Below, piece by piece: positions 9,287-19,164 of a DNA stretch of 64,000 nt; position 1 is the stretch's first letter, and each line of letters starts with the position of its first letter. A program made the translations under genes and the position numbers. The stretch spans positions 1,950,321 through 2,014,320 of the forward strand of contig NZ_KQ955208.1 of NCBI RefSeq assembly GCF_001546115.1, in the 5' to 3' direction. The stretch is from Paracoccus aminovorans (lineage in GTDB: Bacteria > Pseudomonadota > Alphaproteobacteria > Rhodobacterales > Rhodobacteraceae). The notes under the pieces are model-generated. The model saw nothing but the letters and a program-made list of their open reading frames with translations, did no database searches and was not told where the DNA came from.

Positions 9287-10228
9287 TCACTTGACCGAGG
9301 CCATTACCGCATCAGCGCCGGGCTTGCCGTCCAGCGTGGTCACGCCGTCCAGCCACTTCGCCACCGGCTCGGGGTTGGCGGCGATCCAGGCCTTGGCGGC
9401 ATCCGCCGCATCGGCGCCGTCTTCCAGGATCTTGCCCATCAGCACGTTTTCCATGTCGACGGTAAAGGTCAGCTGGCTGAACAGCTTGGCCACGTTCGGG
9501 CATTGCGCGACCCAATCCTTGCGCGCGACGGTATGCACGGTCGCGCCGCCGAAGTCCGGGCCGAATTCCTCGTCCCCGCCCGACAGATAGGTGACGGCGA
9601 AGTTGACATTCATCGGATGCGGCGCCCAGGCCAGGAAGACCGAGGGGGTCTTGGCGGCATCGTTGCGCGCGACCTGCGCCAGCATCGCCTGCTCGCCCGA
9701 TTCCACCAGCTCCCAGTCGCCCAGGCCGAACTTGTCGGCGTCGATCATCTTCTGGATCGACTGGTTCGCCGGTGCGCCGGGCTCGATGCCATAGATCTTG
9801 CCCTGGAAGGCGTCCTTATGCGCATCGAGATCGGCAAAATCCTTGACGTTCAGGTCCTTGGCGGCATCGGTGACCGCCAGGGTGAACTTGGCGCCCTCGA
9901 GGTTCTGCACCAGTTCCTGCGTCTTGCCCGAGGCTTCCAGGTCGTCGCGGAACTTCTGCTGCGCCGGCATCCAGTTGCCCAGGAAGACGTCGGTCTCGCC
10001 CTTCTTCAGCGCCTCGTAGCCGATCGGCACCGAAAGCGTGGCGATGTTCGGGGTATAGCCCAGCCCGGTCAGCACCGCATTCGCCACGCCGTTGGTGGCG
10101 GTGATGTCGGTCCAGCCCGGGTCCGACAGGTGCACGGTGGCGCAGGTCTGCGGATCGGCGGCGAAGGCGGGTGCGGCCACCAGCGCAAGGGCCAGGGCGG
10201 TCGGGGCGAGCAGGGGGGGTCTTTGCAT
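9287..10228 (-). CDS. choX: Choline-type ABC transporter substrate-binding protein (ChoX-like), orphan
   Basis: A 313-residue periplasmic binding protein with a Sec signal peptide (1-23, cut at AFA-AD). The ligand aromatic box known from Sinorhizobium ChoX (W43, D45, W90, Y119, W205) aligns with W39, D41, W86 and W201 here, and the Tyr is replaced by F115. Choline is therefore the likely ligand; glycine betaine is possible. GGAGG lies 8 bases before the ATG. There is no ATPase or permease gene next to it, so the protein must work with a distant ChoWV system. The link to the sarcosine oxidase cluster 41 kb away (choline to betaine to sarcosine) is an inference. Confidence 0.85.
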   Translation of the reverse strand: MQRPPLLAPTALALALVAAPAFAADPQTCATVHLSDPGWTDITATNGVANAVLTGLGYTPNIATLSVPIGYEALKKGETDVFLGNWMPAQQKFRDDLEASGKTQELVQNLEGAKFTLAVTDAAKDLNVKDFADLDAHKDAFQGKIYGIEPGAPANQSIQKMIDADKFGLGDWELVESGEQAMLAQVARNDAAKTPSVFLAWAPHPMNVNFAVTYLSGGDEEFGPDFGGATVHTVARKDWVAQCPNVAKLFSQLTFTVDMENVLMGKILEDGADAADAAKAWIAANPEPVAKWLDGVTTLDGKPGADAVMASVK

Positions 10229-10347
10229 GGATCAGGCCTCCGGGTTCGGGTCGCGCGCGTTTCGCGCGATTGCCCGGATATCAGCCCACAAGGCGGGCCG
10301 TCGCGCAAGAGAGGATCGCAGCGCCCGCCCGGCAGCGGATCGCGACC

Positions 10348-10375
10348 TTGACGAATGCCGCGGCGTCGATCAAAG
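10348..10375 (+). promoter_or_regulatory. Candidate promoter of tRNA-Ile2
   Basis: TTGACG (10348-10353) and TCAAAG (10370-10375) are separated by 16 bases, 13 bases ahead of the tRNA 5' end. The -35 is good; the -10 is weak. Confidence 0.4.
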
Positions 10376-10388
10376 GTGACAGCGGTCT

Positions 10389-10464
10389 GGGCCTGTAGCT
10401 CAATGGTCAGAGCAGGGCGCTCATAACGCCTTGGTTGGGGGTTCAAGTCCCTCCGGGCCTACCA
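10389..10464 (+). tRNA. tRNA with CAU anticodon, probably tRNA-Ile2 (lysidine type)
   Basis: A 76-nt cloverleaf with an encoded CCA. The acceptor stem is GGGCCTG/CGGGCCT with a G1-U72 and a U6-G67 wobble. The D-arm is GCTC/GAGC and the anticodon stem GGGCG/CGCCT encloses the loop CTCATAA, so the anticodon is CAT (10422-10424). The T-arm contains TTCAAGTCC. The G27-U43 pair, the TTGGT variable-region start and TTCAAGTCC match E. coli tRNA-Ile2 rather than elongator tRNA-Met. The anticodon C would be modified by TilS to lysidine so that it reads AUA. An initiator is excluded because it lacks the three G-C pairs in the anticodon stem. Confidence 0.9.
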
Positions 10465-10575
10465 GCCATCCCGATCCCCGAACGCCGGCGCCCGCGCGCG
10501 AGGGGCCTTGATCCCGTCCCGCCGTCCCGGCATGGATGCGGGCAGGACAGCGCGGCGATGCGCGGGGAGGGGAAC

Positions 10576-11568
10576 GTGACCGAGGCAAAGCTGCGGCTGG
10601 CGCTGAACGGATTTGGCCGCATCGGCCGCTCGATCCTGCGGATCTGGGCGCAGGGCGGCTACGAGGACCTGGACCTCGTGCTGATCAACGACATCGAGCC
10701 GCTGGAGAATTGCGCCTATCTCTTCGAATATGACAGCGTCTTCGGGCCGTGGCGCGGCACGGTGGCGGCGCGGGACGGGGCGCTGGTCGTCGATGGCCGC
10801 GCGATCCCGTTCCATTCCGCGCCGGACCTGCGGCAGCTGGACCTCTCGGGCGTCGACATCGTGCTGGAATGCACCGGCATGACCGGCTCGCGCGCGGTGG
10901 TCGAGCGCGGCTTGCAGGCCGGGGCGGGCCGGGTGCTGATCTCGGGGCCGTCGGATCAGGCCGACGTGACCATCGTGATCGGCGCCAACGACGAAAAGCT
11001 GGCCGGGCAGCAGATCGTCTCGAACGCCTCTTGCACCACCAATGCGCTGGCGCCGCTGCTGCGGGTGCTGGATCAGGGCTTCGGCATCGTCTCGGGGCAG
11101 ATGACCACGGTGCATTGCTATACCGGCAGCCAGCCGACGGTGGACAAGCCGCGCGGCGATGCGGCGCGGTCGCGCGCGGCGGCGCTGTCCATGGTGCCGA
11201 CCACGACCAGCGCCGGGCGGCTGATCGGCACGGTGCTGCCGCATCTGGCCGGCCGGGTCGCGGCCCGCGCCATCCGGGTGCCGACCGCCAGCGTCTCCTG
11301 CATCGACCTGACCTTCGCCAGCGAAAAGCCCACCGAGGTCGCGGCGGTGAACGCGCTGCTGCAAGAGGCGGCCCGGACCTCGCCGGTCTTCGGCTGGACC
11401 GAGAAGCCGCTGGTGTCCTGCGACCTGCGGGCGCGGCCCGAGTCGATCGTGATCTGCGGACCCGAGACCTCGGTCGCGGGCGGGCTGACGCGGGTCTTCG
11501 GCTGGTATGACAACGAATGGGGCTTTTCCACGCGGATGCTGGACATGGCCCGGCTGATGGGCCGCTAG
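10576..11568 (+). CDS. gap: Type I glyceraldehyde-3-phosphate dehydrogenase
   Basis: A 330-residue enzyme that oxidises GAP to 1,3-bisphosphoglycerate. The Rossmann motif is NGFGRIGRSI (11-20). IND at 37-39 places an Asp where NAD-preferring enzymes have one. The catalytic Cys153 is in ASCTTN, His180 is in TTVHCYT, and the C-terminus has WYDNEWGFS. The start is GTG 10576, behind a GGGGAGGGG ribosome site; earlier in-frame ATG 10558 would include that site, and 10435 lies inside the tRNA gene. Some loop sequences differ from textbook GapA (HCYTGSQPTVDKP), so this may be one of several paralogues or an Epd-like enzyme. It stands alone, without other glycolysis or Calvin-cycle genes. Confidence 0.85.
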   Translation: MTEAKLRLALNGFGRIGRSILRIWAQGGYEDLDLVLINDIEPLENCAYLFEYDSVFGPWRGTVAARDGALVVDGRAIPFHSAPDLRQLDLSGVDIVLECTGMTGSRAVVERGLQAGAGRVLISGPSDQADVTIVIGANDEKLAGQQIVSNASCTTNALAPLLRVLDQGFGIVSGQMTTVHCYTGSQPTVDKPRGDAARSRAAALSMVPTTTSAGRLIGTVLPHLAGRVAARAIRVPTASVSCIDLTFASEKPTEVAAVNALLQEAARTSPVFGWTEKPLVSCDLRARPESIVICGPETSVAGGLTRVFGWYDNEWGFSTRMLDMARLMGR

Positions 11569-11584
11569 CGGCAGCGCGGGCATG

Positions 11585-11609
11585 AAAAAGGGGCCGGCGA
11601 ACCGGCCCC
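11585..11609 (-). terminator. katG terminator
   Basis: GGGGCCGG/CCGGCCCC forms a perfect 8-bp stem with a four-base loop. On the minus strand it is followed by TTTTT, 24 bases after the katG stop. Confidence 0.85.
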
Positions 11610-11632
11610 GATACTCGTTACCCTCGCGCGTT

Positions 11633-13873
<2,241 letters not shown>

Positions 13874-13889
13874 TCATGAGAATTTATAT

Positions 13890-13908
13890 TTATCAATCAT
13901 TATGATAA
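13890..13908. promoter_or_regulatory. Inverted repeat in the katG-yaeR divergent region
   Basis: TTATCA-N7-TGATAA inside an AT-rich island (13880-13920) that contrasts sharply with the GC-rich surroundings. It lies 80-98 bases upstream of katG and about 50 upstream of yaeR. The inner part loosely resembles Fur-type ATCATTAT motifs. The regulator is unknown. Confidence 0.35.
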
Positions 13909-13958
13909 TCTGAAATTATGATTGCCGGGTGCGTCTTCGGGCTGCTACGATCGCGGCC

Positions 13959-14348
13959 ATGGTCCTGGCCGGCATCCATCACGTGGCGATCATCTGTTCG
14001 GATTATGCCGTCTCGCGCGATTTCTACACGCGGGTGCTGGGGCTTGCCGTGCTGGCCGAAAACCACCGGGCCGCGCGGCAATCCTGGAAGCTGGACCTGG
14101 CGCTGCCGGACGGCAGCCGGATCGAGCTGTTTTCCTTTCCCGCGCCGCCGCCGCGCCCCACGGCGCCCGAGGCGCGGGGGCTGCGTCACCTGGCCTTCGC
14201 CACCGCCGACATGGATGCGGCCCTGCGGCATCTGCAGGCGCAGGGCGTCGCGGTCGAGCCGGTGCGCGTGGACGAATACACCGGCCGGCGCTTCACCTTC
14301 TTCAAGGATCCCGACGGCCTGCCGCTGGAGCTTTACGAGACCGGCTAG
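13959..14348 (+). CDS. yaeR: YaeR-type VOC (glyoxalase I-like) metalloprotein
   Basis: A 129-residue vicinal-oxygen-chelate protein, closely similar in motif order to E. coli YaeR: GIHHVAIICSDYAVSRDFY at the start, SWKLDLALPDG, IELFSFP, GLRHLAFA, and FFKDPDGLPLELYE at the end. The metal-ligand positions (H7 or H8, E-containing ELFSF, H in LRHLAF, E in LELYE) are retained. The start is ATG 13959, giving the same length as YaeR; the track-length extension to 13929 has no support. The physiological substrate of this subfamily is not established. It ends tail to tail with nagA. Confidence 0.88.
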   Translation: MVLAGIHHVAIICSDYAVSRDFYTRVLGLAVLAENHRAARQSWKLDLALPDGSRIELFSFPAPPPRPTAPEARGLRHLAFATADMDAALRHLQAQGVAVEPVRVDEYTGRRFTFFKDPDGLPLELYETG

Positions 14349-15460
14349 AGCCAGCTTTCCCGCAGCGCGAAATCCCGGTCCAGCAGCACGATCTCGGCCC
14401 GCCGGCCCGGCGCCAGCGCACCATGGCTGTCCTGCAAGCCGATCAGCGCCGCCGGAACCGAGCTGGCCATGGCCAGCGCCCGTTCGGGTGCGATGCCGAC
14501 CTCATGCACCAGGTTGGCCACGGCCTGCGGCAGGCTCAGGTCGGCGCCGGCCAGCGTGCCGTCGGCCAGGGTCAGCCGCCCGTCGCGGCGCAACACCTGC
14601 CGGCCGCCCAGCTGCATCTCGGTCAGCGCGGTGCCGGCAAAGGCCATGCAATCGCTGACCAGGAAGATTCCTTCGGGCCGCGCGGCCAGCGCCAGCCGCA
14701 TCACCGCCGGATGCACATGGATGCCGTCGGCGATCAGCCCGGCCCCGGCATCGCCCGACAGCACCGCGCCGGCCAGCCCCGGGGCGCGGTGGCCGATCTG
14801 GCTCATGGCGTTGAACAGATGCGTGACGCAGCGCGCGCCGGCGGCCAGCGCCGCCCGGGCGGTGTCGTAATCGCAATCGCTGTGACCCAGGCTGACCACG
14901 GCCCCGGCGCCGGCCAGCGCCGCGATCTGCTGCGGCGTCGCGGCCTCGGGCGCCAGCGTGACCATCAGCGCCGGCAGCCGCCGCGCCGCCTCGCAGAGCC
15001 GCGCCAGATCATCGTCACCCATCGGCCGGATCAGGCCTGGATCATGCGCGCCCTTGCGGCGCGGGTCCAGATGCGGCCCTTCCAGATGCAGGCCCAGAAA
15101 GCCCGGCACCTGCGCATCAGTCGCGGCGATGCCGGCGGCGACGACCTGCGCCGTCGCCTGCGCCGTGTCGGTGATCAGCGTCGGCAGCACCCCCGCCGTG
15201 CCAAGGCCGCGATGCGCGGCGCAGATCTGGCGCAGCGCCGCCAGGTCGGTCGCGCCATCGACCATCAGGCCGCCGCCGCCGTTCACCTGCAGGTCCAGAA
15301 AACCCGGGGCCAGGATGCCGTCTACCGCGCGGCGGCCCTGCGCCGGCGCTTCGGCTTCGGGCAGGATCGCGGCGATCACGTCGCCCTCGATCACCAGCGC
15401 ATGGCCGTCGAGGAAGCGGGCGCCGTCGAAGATGCGCGCGCCGGTCAGGACTTGCATCAT
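14345..15460 (-). CDS. nagA: N-acetylglucosamine-6-phosphate deacetylase NagA
   Basis: A 371-residue amidohydrolase that converts GlcNAc-6P to GlcN-6P and acetate. Metal and catalytic residues are E127 (HLEGPHLDP), H193 (LGHSD), H214 (THLFNAM) and D270 (VSDCMA). The first metal site is QVNGGGG instead of HxH, as in the single-metal E. coli enzyme. The ATG at 15460 overlaps the stop of the upstream SIS gene; a second ATG follows immediately at 15457. It is the last gene of the kinase-gntR-SIS-nagA operon and supplies the substrate for the SIS-type deaminase. Confidence 0.95.
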   Translation of the reverse strand: MMQVLTGARIFDGARFLDGHALVIEGDVIAAILPEAEAPAQGRRAVDGILAPGFLDLQVNGGGGLMVDGATDLAALRQICAAHRGLGTAGVLPTLITDTAQATAQVVAAGIAATDAQVPGFLGLHLEGPHLDPRRKGAHDPGLIRPMGDDDLARLCEAARRLPALMVTLAPEAATPQQIAALAGAGAVVSLGHSDCDYDTARAALAAGARCVTHLFNAMSQIGHRAPGLAGAVLSGDAGAGLIADGIHVHPAVMRLALAARPEGIFLVSDCMAFAGTALTEMQLGGRQVLRRDGRLTLADGTLAGADLSLPQAVANLVHEVGIAPERALAMASSVPAALIGLQDSHGALAPGRRAEIVLLDRDFALRESWL

Positions 15461-16482
15461 ACCGTCTCCGTCACCTTGCGCAGATGCGGCGGCGTGTCGG
15501 GATCGAAGCCGCGCCGCCGCGCCAGTTCCTCGATGAAGGCGTAAAAGCCCGCGATGGCGACCAGCGGCGCCACCAGCGGGTGCAGGCCCTCGACCAGCGG
15601 CAGGGTCGTCGCGCCCTCGACCTCGGCGCCGGTGATGAAGACATCGGCGCCCTGCGCCACCAGCCGCTCGGCGGTCGAGACCACATGCGGCAGGGCGGCA
15701 TCCGGCATCCCCAGCACGAAGACCGGGAAATTCGCCTGCACGATGGCGGCGGGGCCGTGCAGCACCTCGGCGGCGGAATAGGCTTCGGCATGGATGCCGC
15801 AGGTCTCCTTGAACTTCAGCGCCGCCTCGCAGGCGATGGCGAAGCCCGGGCCGCGGCCCAGCACGAAGGCGGAATTGGCCCGCGCCAGCCGCGCCGACAT
15901 CGGCGACCAGTCCAGCGCCACCGCCTGGCCCAGCGCCTCGGGCAGGGCGGCGACGGCGTCGCGCAGCGCGTTGTCCTCGCGCGATTCCGCCAGCAGCGAC
16001 AGCAAGGCCAGCACCGAGCAGACGAAGGTCTTGGTCGCGGCCACGCTTTTTTCCTCGCCCGCCTGCAGGGGCAGGCAATGCACCGACGACCGCGCCATCG
16101 GGCTGTCGGGATCATTGGTCACGGCGATGGTCAGCGCCCCGCTCATCGCCGCGCTGCGCATCATCTCGACCCCGTCCGGGCTGCGGCCGGATTGCGAGAT
16201 CCCCAGGCAGGCCGTCCCCCCCAGCCGCAGCGGCCGGCGATATATCGAGGCGATCGAGGGCCCGACCGAGGCGACCGGTATCCCGGCCAGCAACTCCACC
16301 GCATATTTGATATAGGTCGCGGCATGGTCGGACGAGCCGCGCGCGACGGTGACCACCAGGTCGGGGTCGCGGCGGCGCACGGCATCGGCCGCCTCCAGCA
16401 CCGCGTCGCGCGACAGCGACAGGAAGCGCGCGGCGGCTTCCGGGATCTCGGCCACTTCGCGGGCCATGTGGGTCTGGCTCAT
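15457..16482 (-). CDS. SIS-domain glucosamine-6-phosphate deaminase (NagB-II type)
   Basis: A 341-residue protein with two SIS (sugar isomerase) domains and no glutaminase domain. The phosphosugar loops are VARGSSDHAATY (about 46-57), GISQSGRSPD and the C-terminal GRGPGFAIACEAALKFKE with HAEAYSAAEVLHGP. This architecture is that of GlmS-derived NagB-II deaminases that turn GlcN-6P into fructose-6P and ammonia; AgaS-type ketohexosamine deaminases are the alternative. An AAAGGAG site lies upstream, inside the gntR coding end. It is coupled to gntR upstream and nagA downstream by ATGA overlaps. Confidence 0.85.
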   Translation of the reverse strand: MSQTHMAREVAEIPEAAARFLSLSRDAVLEAADAVRRRDPDLVVTVARGSSDHAATYIKYAVELLAGIPVASVGPSIASIYRRPLRLGGTACLGISQSGRSPDGVEMMRSAAMSGALTIAVTNDPDSPMARSSVHCLPLQAGEEKSVAATKTFVCSVLALLSLLAESREDNALRDAVAALPEALGQAVALDWSPMSARLARANSAFVLGRGPGFAIACEAALKFKETCGIHAEAYSAAEVLHGPAAIVQANFPVFVLGMPDAALPHVVSTAERLVAQGADVFITGAEVEGATTLPLVEGLHPLVAPLVAIAGFYAFIEELARRRGFDPDTPPHLRKVTETV

Positions 16483-17249
16483 CCTGAGCTCCTTTCGCCC
16501 TCGGGGGCTAGCTTGAGTTCCACGGCGAAATCATAGGCGTCGCCGCGATACAGCGATCGGGTGAATTCGACGACCTGGCCCGAAGGCAGGTAGGAGATGC
16601 GCTCGATGCGCAGGCCGGCGACGCCGGGCACCACGCCCAGCAGCTCCGCGTCCTTGGCGCCCAGGTTCGCGGCCGAGATGCGCTGCACAGCCCGCACCGG
16701 CCGCATGCCGCGCGATTCCAGCACCGCGTAAAGCGAGGCATCGACGCCCGCCGGGTCGGGCAGGATCGCCTGCGGCAGCGAGGCGCGCTCGATGGCCAGC
16801 GGCACGCCGTCGGAGGAACGCACCCGTTCCAGCCGCGCGACCTTTTCGCCGACGCCCAGTCCCAGCGCCATGACCTCTTCGGGGGCGGGGGCATGCAAGC
16901 CGCGCGCGATCCAGCGGCTTTCGACGCTGCGGCCGCGCCGGGCCATGTCCTCGGTGAACGAGGTCAGAAGCGACAGCGCCTGCTCCAGCTTCTCGACCCG
17001 CGGCGCGACGAAGGTGCCCGAGCCGCGCTTCTGCACCAGCTGCCCCGAGGCGACCAGTTCCGCCACGCCCTTCCTGACGGTGACGCGCGACAGGCCGGTC
17101 ATCGCCGCCAGCTCGCGTTCCGGCGGCAGGCTGTCGCCGGGCTGCAGGCGGCCCTGGGCGATGGCATCGGCGATCAGCCGCTGCAATTGCAGGTAAAGCG
17201 GGCCGCTGCCGGTCTCCTCGAAGGCGCGGGGGGTGAAGATCTCGCCCAT
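16479..17249 (-). CDS. GntR/HutC-family regulator of the amino-sugar operons
   Basis: A 256-residue repressor-type protein. The winged HTH (about 15-80) includes GPLYLQLQRLIADAI, GDSLPPERELA and GLSRVTVRKGVAELV. The UTRA ligand domain (about 95-250) would sense a phosphosugar. NagR/NagQ/DasR-type GntR regulators typically bind GlcN-6P or GlcNAc-6P. Its gene sits between the kinase and deaminase genes, with start/stop overlaps on both sides. The natural targets are the two copies of a 17-bp element in the divergent region at 18105 and 18195. Confidence 0.88.
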   Translation of the reverse strand: MGEIFTPRAFEETGSGPLYLQLQRLIADAIAQGRLQPGDSLPPERELAAMTGLSRVTVRKGVAELVASGQLVQKRGSGTFVAPRVEKLEQALSLLTSFTEDMARRGRSVESRWIARGLHAPAPEEVMALGLGVGEKVARLERVRSSDGVPLAIERASLPQAILPDPAGVDASLYAVLESRGMRPVRAVQRISAANLGAKDAELLGVVPGVAGLRIERISYLPSGQVVEFTRSLYRGDAYDFAVELKLAPEGERSSG

Positions 17250-18082
17250 CACGCCTCCTGCCGGGCCAGCAGCAGCGCCCCGTCCAGCCCCGAACCCAGC
17301 GGCGCCCGGATCGGCCAGCGCCCGGAGAGCCGCTGGGCGTAATGCGCGCCGAGCCCGCCCAGGAACACCACCGGCAGCCCGCGCCCGGCCCGCAGCCTGT
17401 CGATCATGCTGCCGATCTCGGCCACGGCGGCGGTCATGATACGCTCGGCCGCCGGGTCGGTGCCGGCGACGATGCGGGGCGCGAAACCGCCGAATTCCGC
17501 CGGCCGGGCGCGCAGGCCGAAGGAGATCACGCCCTCGATGCCGCCCAGCTCGTCCAGCACCGCCTGCAACAGCGGCGTCATCGGCGCGAATCCGTCCTCG
17601 GCCCGCAGCGCCTCGGCCAGCAGCGCCCGGCCCAGCACCGCGCCGCTGCCCTCGTCGCCCAGAAGGAAGCCGCGCCCGCCATATTGCCGCATCGTGCCGC
17701 CGGCCTGCACCGCGAAGACCGAGCCGGTGCCCATCGCCGCGACGATGCCGTCCGCCGTCCCCAGCGCGCCCACCGCCGCCGTCACCGCATCGGTGACGAT
17801 TCGCGTGCGGCGGAACGGCAGCATCGCCTGCAAGCGCCGGGCCGAGGCGGTGACATTGGCCCCGGCCAGGCCCAGCACCGCCGTCAGCTGGTCCAGGTGG
17901 CCCTGGCCGGCCTGATCCAGCGCGGCGCGGGTGGCGGCCAGGATATTGGCGCAGGCGCCCTCGGTCTCGATCGAGATATTGGCGGGGCCGCCGGCACCCT
18001 GGCCGATGATCCGGCCCGAGGCATCCGCGATGGCGGCGCGGCAGCCGGTGCCTCCCCCGTCTATGCCCAGAAAATACGTCAT
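17249..18082 (-). CDS. BadF/BadG-family amino-sugar kinase (GlcNAc and/or MurNAc kinase)
   Basis: A 277-residue ASKHA-fold kinase. The phosphate-1 motif is FLGIDGGGTGCRAAIAD (4-20), GLAGAN follows, phosphate-2 is AAMGTGSVF, the Gly-rich GDEGSGAVLGR segment is next and the adenosine motif is VVFLGGLG. The BcrAD/BadFG family includes eukaryote-type GlcNAc kinase and the clostridial MurK, which phosphorylates both MurNAc and GlcNAc. A MurQ-like gene stands across the promoter region, so a MurK-like role is attractive. ATG 18082 has AGGGAG 6 bases upstream; the in-frame ATG at 18181 would span the operator and is rejected. First gene of the leftward operon. Confidence 0.85.
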   Translation of the reverse strand: MTYFLGIDGGGTGCRAAIADASGRIIGQGAGGPANISIETEGACANILAATRAALDQAGQGHLDQLTAVLGLAGANVTASARRLQAMLPFRRTRIVTDAVTAAVGALGTADGIVAAMGTGSVFAVQAGGTMRQYGGRGFLLGDEGSGAVLGRALLAEALRAEDGFAPMTPLLQAVLDELGGIEGVISFGLRARPAEFGGFAPRIVAGTDPAAERIMTAAVAEIGSMIDRLRAGRGLPVVFLGGLGAHYAQRLSGRWPIRAPLGSGLDGALLLARQEA

Positions 18083-18104
18083 GGCGACTCCCTTTGGCTG
18101 CACC

Positions 18105-18121
18105 ATACCAAAACAATACCA
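18105..18121 (-). promoter_or_regulatory. Operator candidate A, in front of the kinase operon
   Basis: On the minus strand this reads TGGTATTGTTTTGGTAT, two TGGTAT half-sites in direct orientation 11 bases apart. It is matched at 16 of 17 positions by the copy at 18195-18211 in opposite orientation. It ends 23 bases ahead of the kinase ATG and probably binds the local GntR regulator. Confidence 0.65.
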
Positions 18122-18194
18122 GATGGGAAGAGGAAACTGAAAATCCCGGTAAAAATGCCCTTTTATCGCTGGATCCAGCAAGGGGGTTTACAAT

Positions 18195-18211
18195 TGGTAT
18201 TGTTTTGGCAT
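18195..18211 (+). promoter_or_regulatory. Operator candidate B, in front of murQ and the ABC operon
   Basis: TGGTATTGTTTTGGCAT, inverted relative to site A and differing from it at one base. It ends 25 bases before the murQ ATG. The near-equal distance to the two start codons supports one repressor acting on both operons. Confidence 0.65.
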
Positions 18212-18235
18212 TATCGAGCGAACAGGGGGAATCAC

Positions 18236-19114
18236 ATGACCGCATCGGCGACCGAGGCACGGCATCCATCATCCGCAGGACTGCACGCCCGGCCGGCGGC
18301 CGAGGCGCTGGCGCTGCTGCTGGATGCGCAGGCCGAGGCGGTGCAGGCGGTGCGGGACGCGATCCCGGCCCTGGCGCGCGCCGCCGATGCGGCGGCGGCT
18401 TCGCTGGGTGCGGGCGGCAGGCTCGGCTATGCCGGTGCGGGCTCGTCCGGGCTGATGGCGCTGGCCGATTGCCTGGAGCTGGCCGGCACCTTCGGCATCG
18501 CGCCCGAGCGCACGCCGATGCTGTTCGCCGGCGGCGCCGCAGCGCTCTTGCACATGAAGGGCAGCGTCGAGGACGACCCCGCGCTGGCGCTGGCCGATCT
18601 GGACCGTGCCGGGCTGGGGGCGGGGGACACGCTGCTGTGCCTCTCGGCCTCGGGGCGGACGCCCTATGCGCTGACCGTCGCGCGGGCCGCGCGCGAGCGC
18701 GGGGTGACGGTCGCGGGTCTTGCCAATGTGCCGGGCTCGGCGCTGCTGGAACTGGCGGATATCCCGGTGCTGATCGCGACCGGGGCCGAGGTGGTCTCGG
18801 GCTCGACCCGGATGGGGGCGGCGACGGCGCAGAAGGTGGCGCTGAACATGCTGTCCTCGCTGGTCGGCATCCGGCTGGGCCATGTCCATGACGGCTATAT
18901 GGTCAATGTCGTGGCCGACAACATCAAGCTGGTCGACCGCGCCGCCCGCATCGTCGCGGCCCTGGCGCGCGTCGGCCGGGACGAGGCCGAGGCGGCGCTG
19001 CGCACGACCGCGGGGGCGGTGAAACCCGCGATCCTGGTCGCCCGGGGCATGGCGCCCGCGGCGGCCGAGGCGGCGCTGCGCGAGAATGGCGGCCATCTGG
19101 CGCCGCTGATCTGA
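18236..19114 (+). CDS. murQ: MurQ-like N-acetylmuramic acid 6-phosphate etherase
   Basis: A 292-residue SIS-fold lyase expected to split the D-lactyl ether of MurNAc-6P to give GlcNAc-6P, which the NagA encoded nearby can use. Motifs are GYAGAGSSGLMAL (64-76), SVEDDP (110-115), LSASGRTPYALTVA (136-149), SGSTRMGAATAQK (188-200) and ALNMLSS. The two catalytic glutamates of E. coli MurQ (E83, E114) align with E81 and E112. It is more divergent than standard MurQ (GSSGLMALADC in place of GTSGRLGVLDASE), so a related ether-linked amino sugar remains possible. AGGGGGA lies 5 bases ahead of the ATG. First gene of the rightward operon. Confidence 0.78.
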   Translation: MTASATEARHPSSAGLHARPAAEALALLLDAQAEAVQAVRDAIPALARAADAAAASLGAGGRLGYAGAGSSGLMALADCLELAGTFGIAPERTPMLFAGGAAALLHMKGSVEDDPALALADLDRAGLGAGDTLLCLSASGRTPYALTVARAARERGVTVAGLANVPGSALLELADIPVLIATGAEVVSGSTRMGAATAQKVALNMLSSLVGIRLGHVHDGYMVNVVADNIKLVDRAARIVAALARVGRDEAEAALRTTAGAVKPAILVARGMAPAAAEAALRENGGHLAPLI

Positions 19115-19164
19115 AGGCAAGACGGGTCCGCGACAGACGAGACCCCCAACACGGGAGAGAGACC

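Noticed and set aside
10389..10464. Elongator tRNA-Met reading of the CAU tRNA
   Set aside because: The G27-U43 pair, variable region and TTCAAGTCC arm match tRNA-Ile2 better; a TilS-identity check would settle it.
10435..10575. Extending the GAPDH frame upstream to 10435
   Set aside because: The extension begins inside the tRNA gene and lacks similarity to any GAPDH leader; GTG 10576 has a proper ribosome site.
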